Below, one piece after another: positions 59,197-60,000 of a DNA stretch of 60,000 bases. The stretch comes from Membranipora membranacea. Taxonomy: Eukaryota > Bryozoa > Gymnolaemata > Cheilostomatida > Membraniporidae. The stretch lies in NCBI GenBank assembly GCA_914767715.1, contig OU612072.1:10418001-10478000 (forward strand). Direction: 5' to 3'. Within the stretch, counting starts at the first letter, position 1, and each line of letters opens with the position of its first letter. The notes below the pieces were generated by a model, which was given only the letters and a program-made list of their open reading frames with translations, was not told the origin of the DNA and made no database searches. Both the position numbers and the translations under genes were made by a program.

Positions 59197-60000
59197 GTGG
59201 GTAGTAGGTACCAAGTTTGAAATAACTGGTAGGTTTTAATCTGCTGTTTTAGTTGAATGCTGGCATCATTCCCATACCCTACTGAAAAAGACGTGAGGTG
59301 AGATTGATGCAGGGGATGTATATTGCAAAAAAAAGTTCACTGCCTAGTCTAGCTTTCTGTTGCCTCATCCAACCCGAAAGGGCTCCAAACACGTTGAAGG
59401 AGTAGAGAAAACAGAAAGATATAGATGGGAAATTTGAATAAAACATGCCAAAAAACCCCTATATCAACTCTATGATCAACCATTTTGACATACTTGACCG
59501 TTTTCAATTTTTTCAGATATGTTAATTGTCTGCCTCTTTTTCATGGGATGATAACTCCCATTGCCGATATCTCGGTAGTTGTCATAATCGCCCCTGGATT
59601 ATTGCCAATGTAATATTGTAGCTGATGGAGATAAAAGAAGTGGAACAGCTGATGATGAAACACAAACCAAAAAGACGGAACGCCATCCCGTTTTCTCAGA
59701 ATATTCACCACACAATCTGATGCTCCCCAGAGTAGTAATTTGAGAAAACGACATGAGCAAGCTTACGGGCTGTTCAATAAATATGTCAGAGACGTCTTCG
59801 GTAAGCGAGAATCATGTTATAATTATGTCATGTTAGTCATGGTGTCGATGAATACTCCTGTGCAAAAATAAGTTTAGCTTTACAGTTCATATCTACAAAG
59901 TCACTTTTCAGGCCCTCCATTACAAGCCTAAACACTAGCAAAGTGACATACACGAATTTGCTGATAAATTTTCTTTGGTAGATCAATTAAGATGCAGCTA
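59197..60000 (+). other. Intronic stretch with one possible further exon
   Basis: Mostly non-coding. Between TTTTCTCAG (ending 59699) and TCTTCG/GTAAGC (59800-59801) there is an open run of about 33 codons reading SSNLRKRHEQAYGLFNKYV, which has good splice borders. Its entry phase does not match the phase-0 exit of the exon at 59090-59196, so it would need an intervening exon or belong to another transcript. It does not look like HECT sequence. Confidence 0.3.

Overview
The window looks like eukaryotic, AT-rich nuclear DNA from a marine invertebrate. Genes are split by introns with GT/AG borders, and most of the sequence is intronic, intergenic or transposon-derived. Two modular genes (a secreted PAN/WSC protein and a HECT-type ubiquitin ligase), many non-autonomous hAT elements, LINE tails and frequent TAGGCCTA-like words would suit an echinoderm or another marine deuterostome. 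That placement is inference only; no ribosomal RNA or other diagnostic gene is present.

Layout. 1-11.5 kb: a LINE 3' fragment (1.5-2.3 kb), a dispersed repeat (4.8 kb), two candidate minus-strand exons (7.3-7.9 kb), and a hAT-type MITE with an exact 8-bp target duplication and a tRNA-like core (8.16-8.57 kb). 11.5-17 kb: a clean three-unit tandem repeat; unit 1 carries a TA-flanked MITE. 20.6-21.9 kb: a fourth, rearranged relative of that repeat, split by a hAT element that keeps what looks like transposase exon 1. 22.7-25.2 kb: two facing paralogous genes for very short secreted cysteine-rich peptides, with a TTA-flanked MITE between them.

28.2-34.5 kb: a retrovirus-like block with a broken gag-like region, an intact glycoprotein-like ORF, and an intact ORF joining a membrane anchor to a retropepsin-like domain. 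No reverse transcriptase, RNase H, integrase or LTR is visible. 35-38.5 kb: a (CA)n microsatellite, a second hAT MITE with exact target duplication, and an inverted-repeat element. 39-41.2 kb: several unassigned candidate exons.

41.8-46.0 kb (minus): a complete six-exon gene whose introns are all phase-compatible. It encodes a 358-aa secreted protein with order signal peptide, PAN, PAN, WSC, PAN. A decayed partial copy lies at 49.9-50.7 kb. 51-53.9 kb: minisatellites, a LINE fragment with a YADD motif and a fold-back repeat. 55-59.2 kb (plus): four exons of a HECT-type E3 ligase that runs off the right edge.

The features most worth follow-up are the twin peptide genes, which conventional ORF length cut-offs would miss, and the gag/glycoprotein/anchored-protease block with no polymerase. 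I had no search tools, so all family assignments rest on motifs, architecture and splice phase read by eye.
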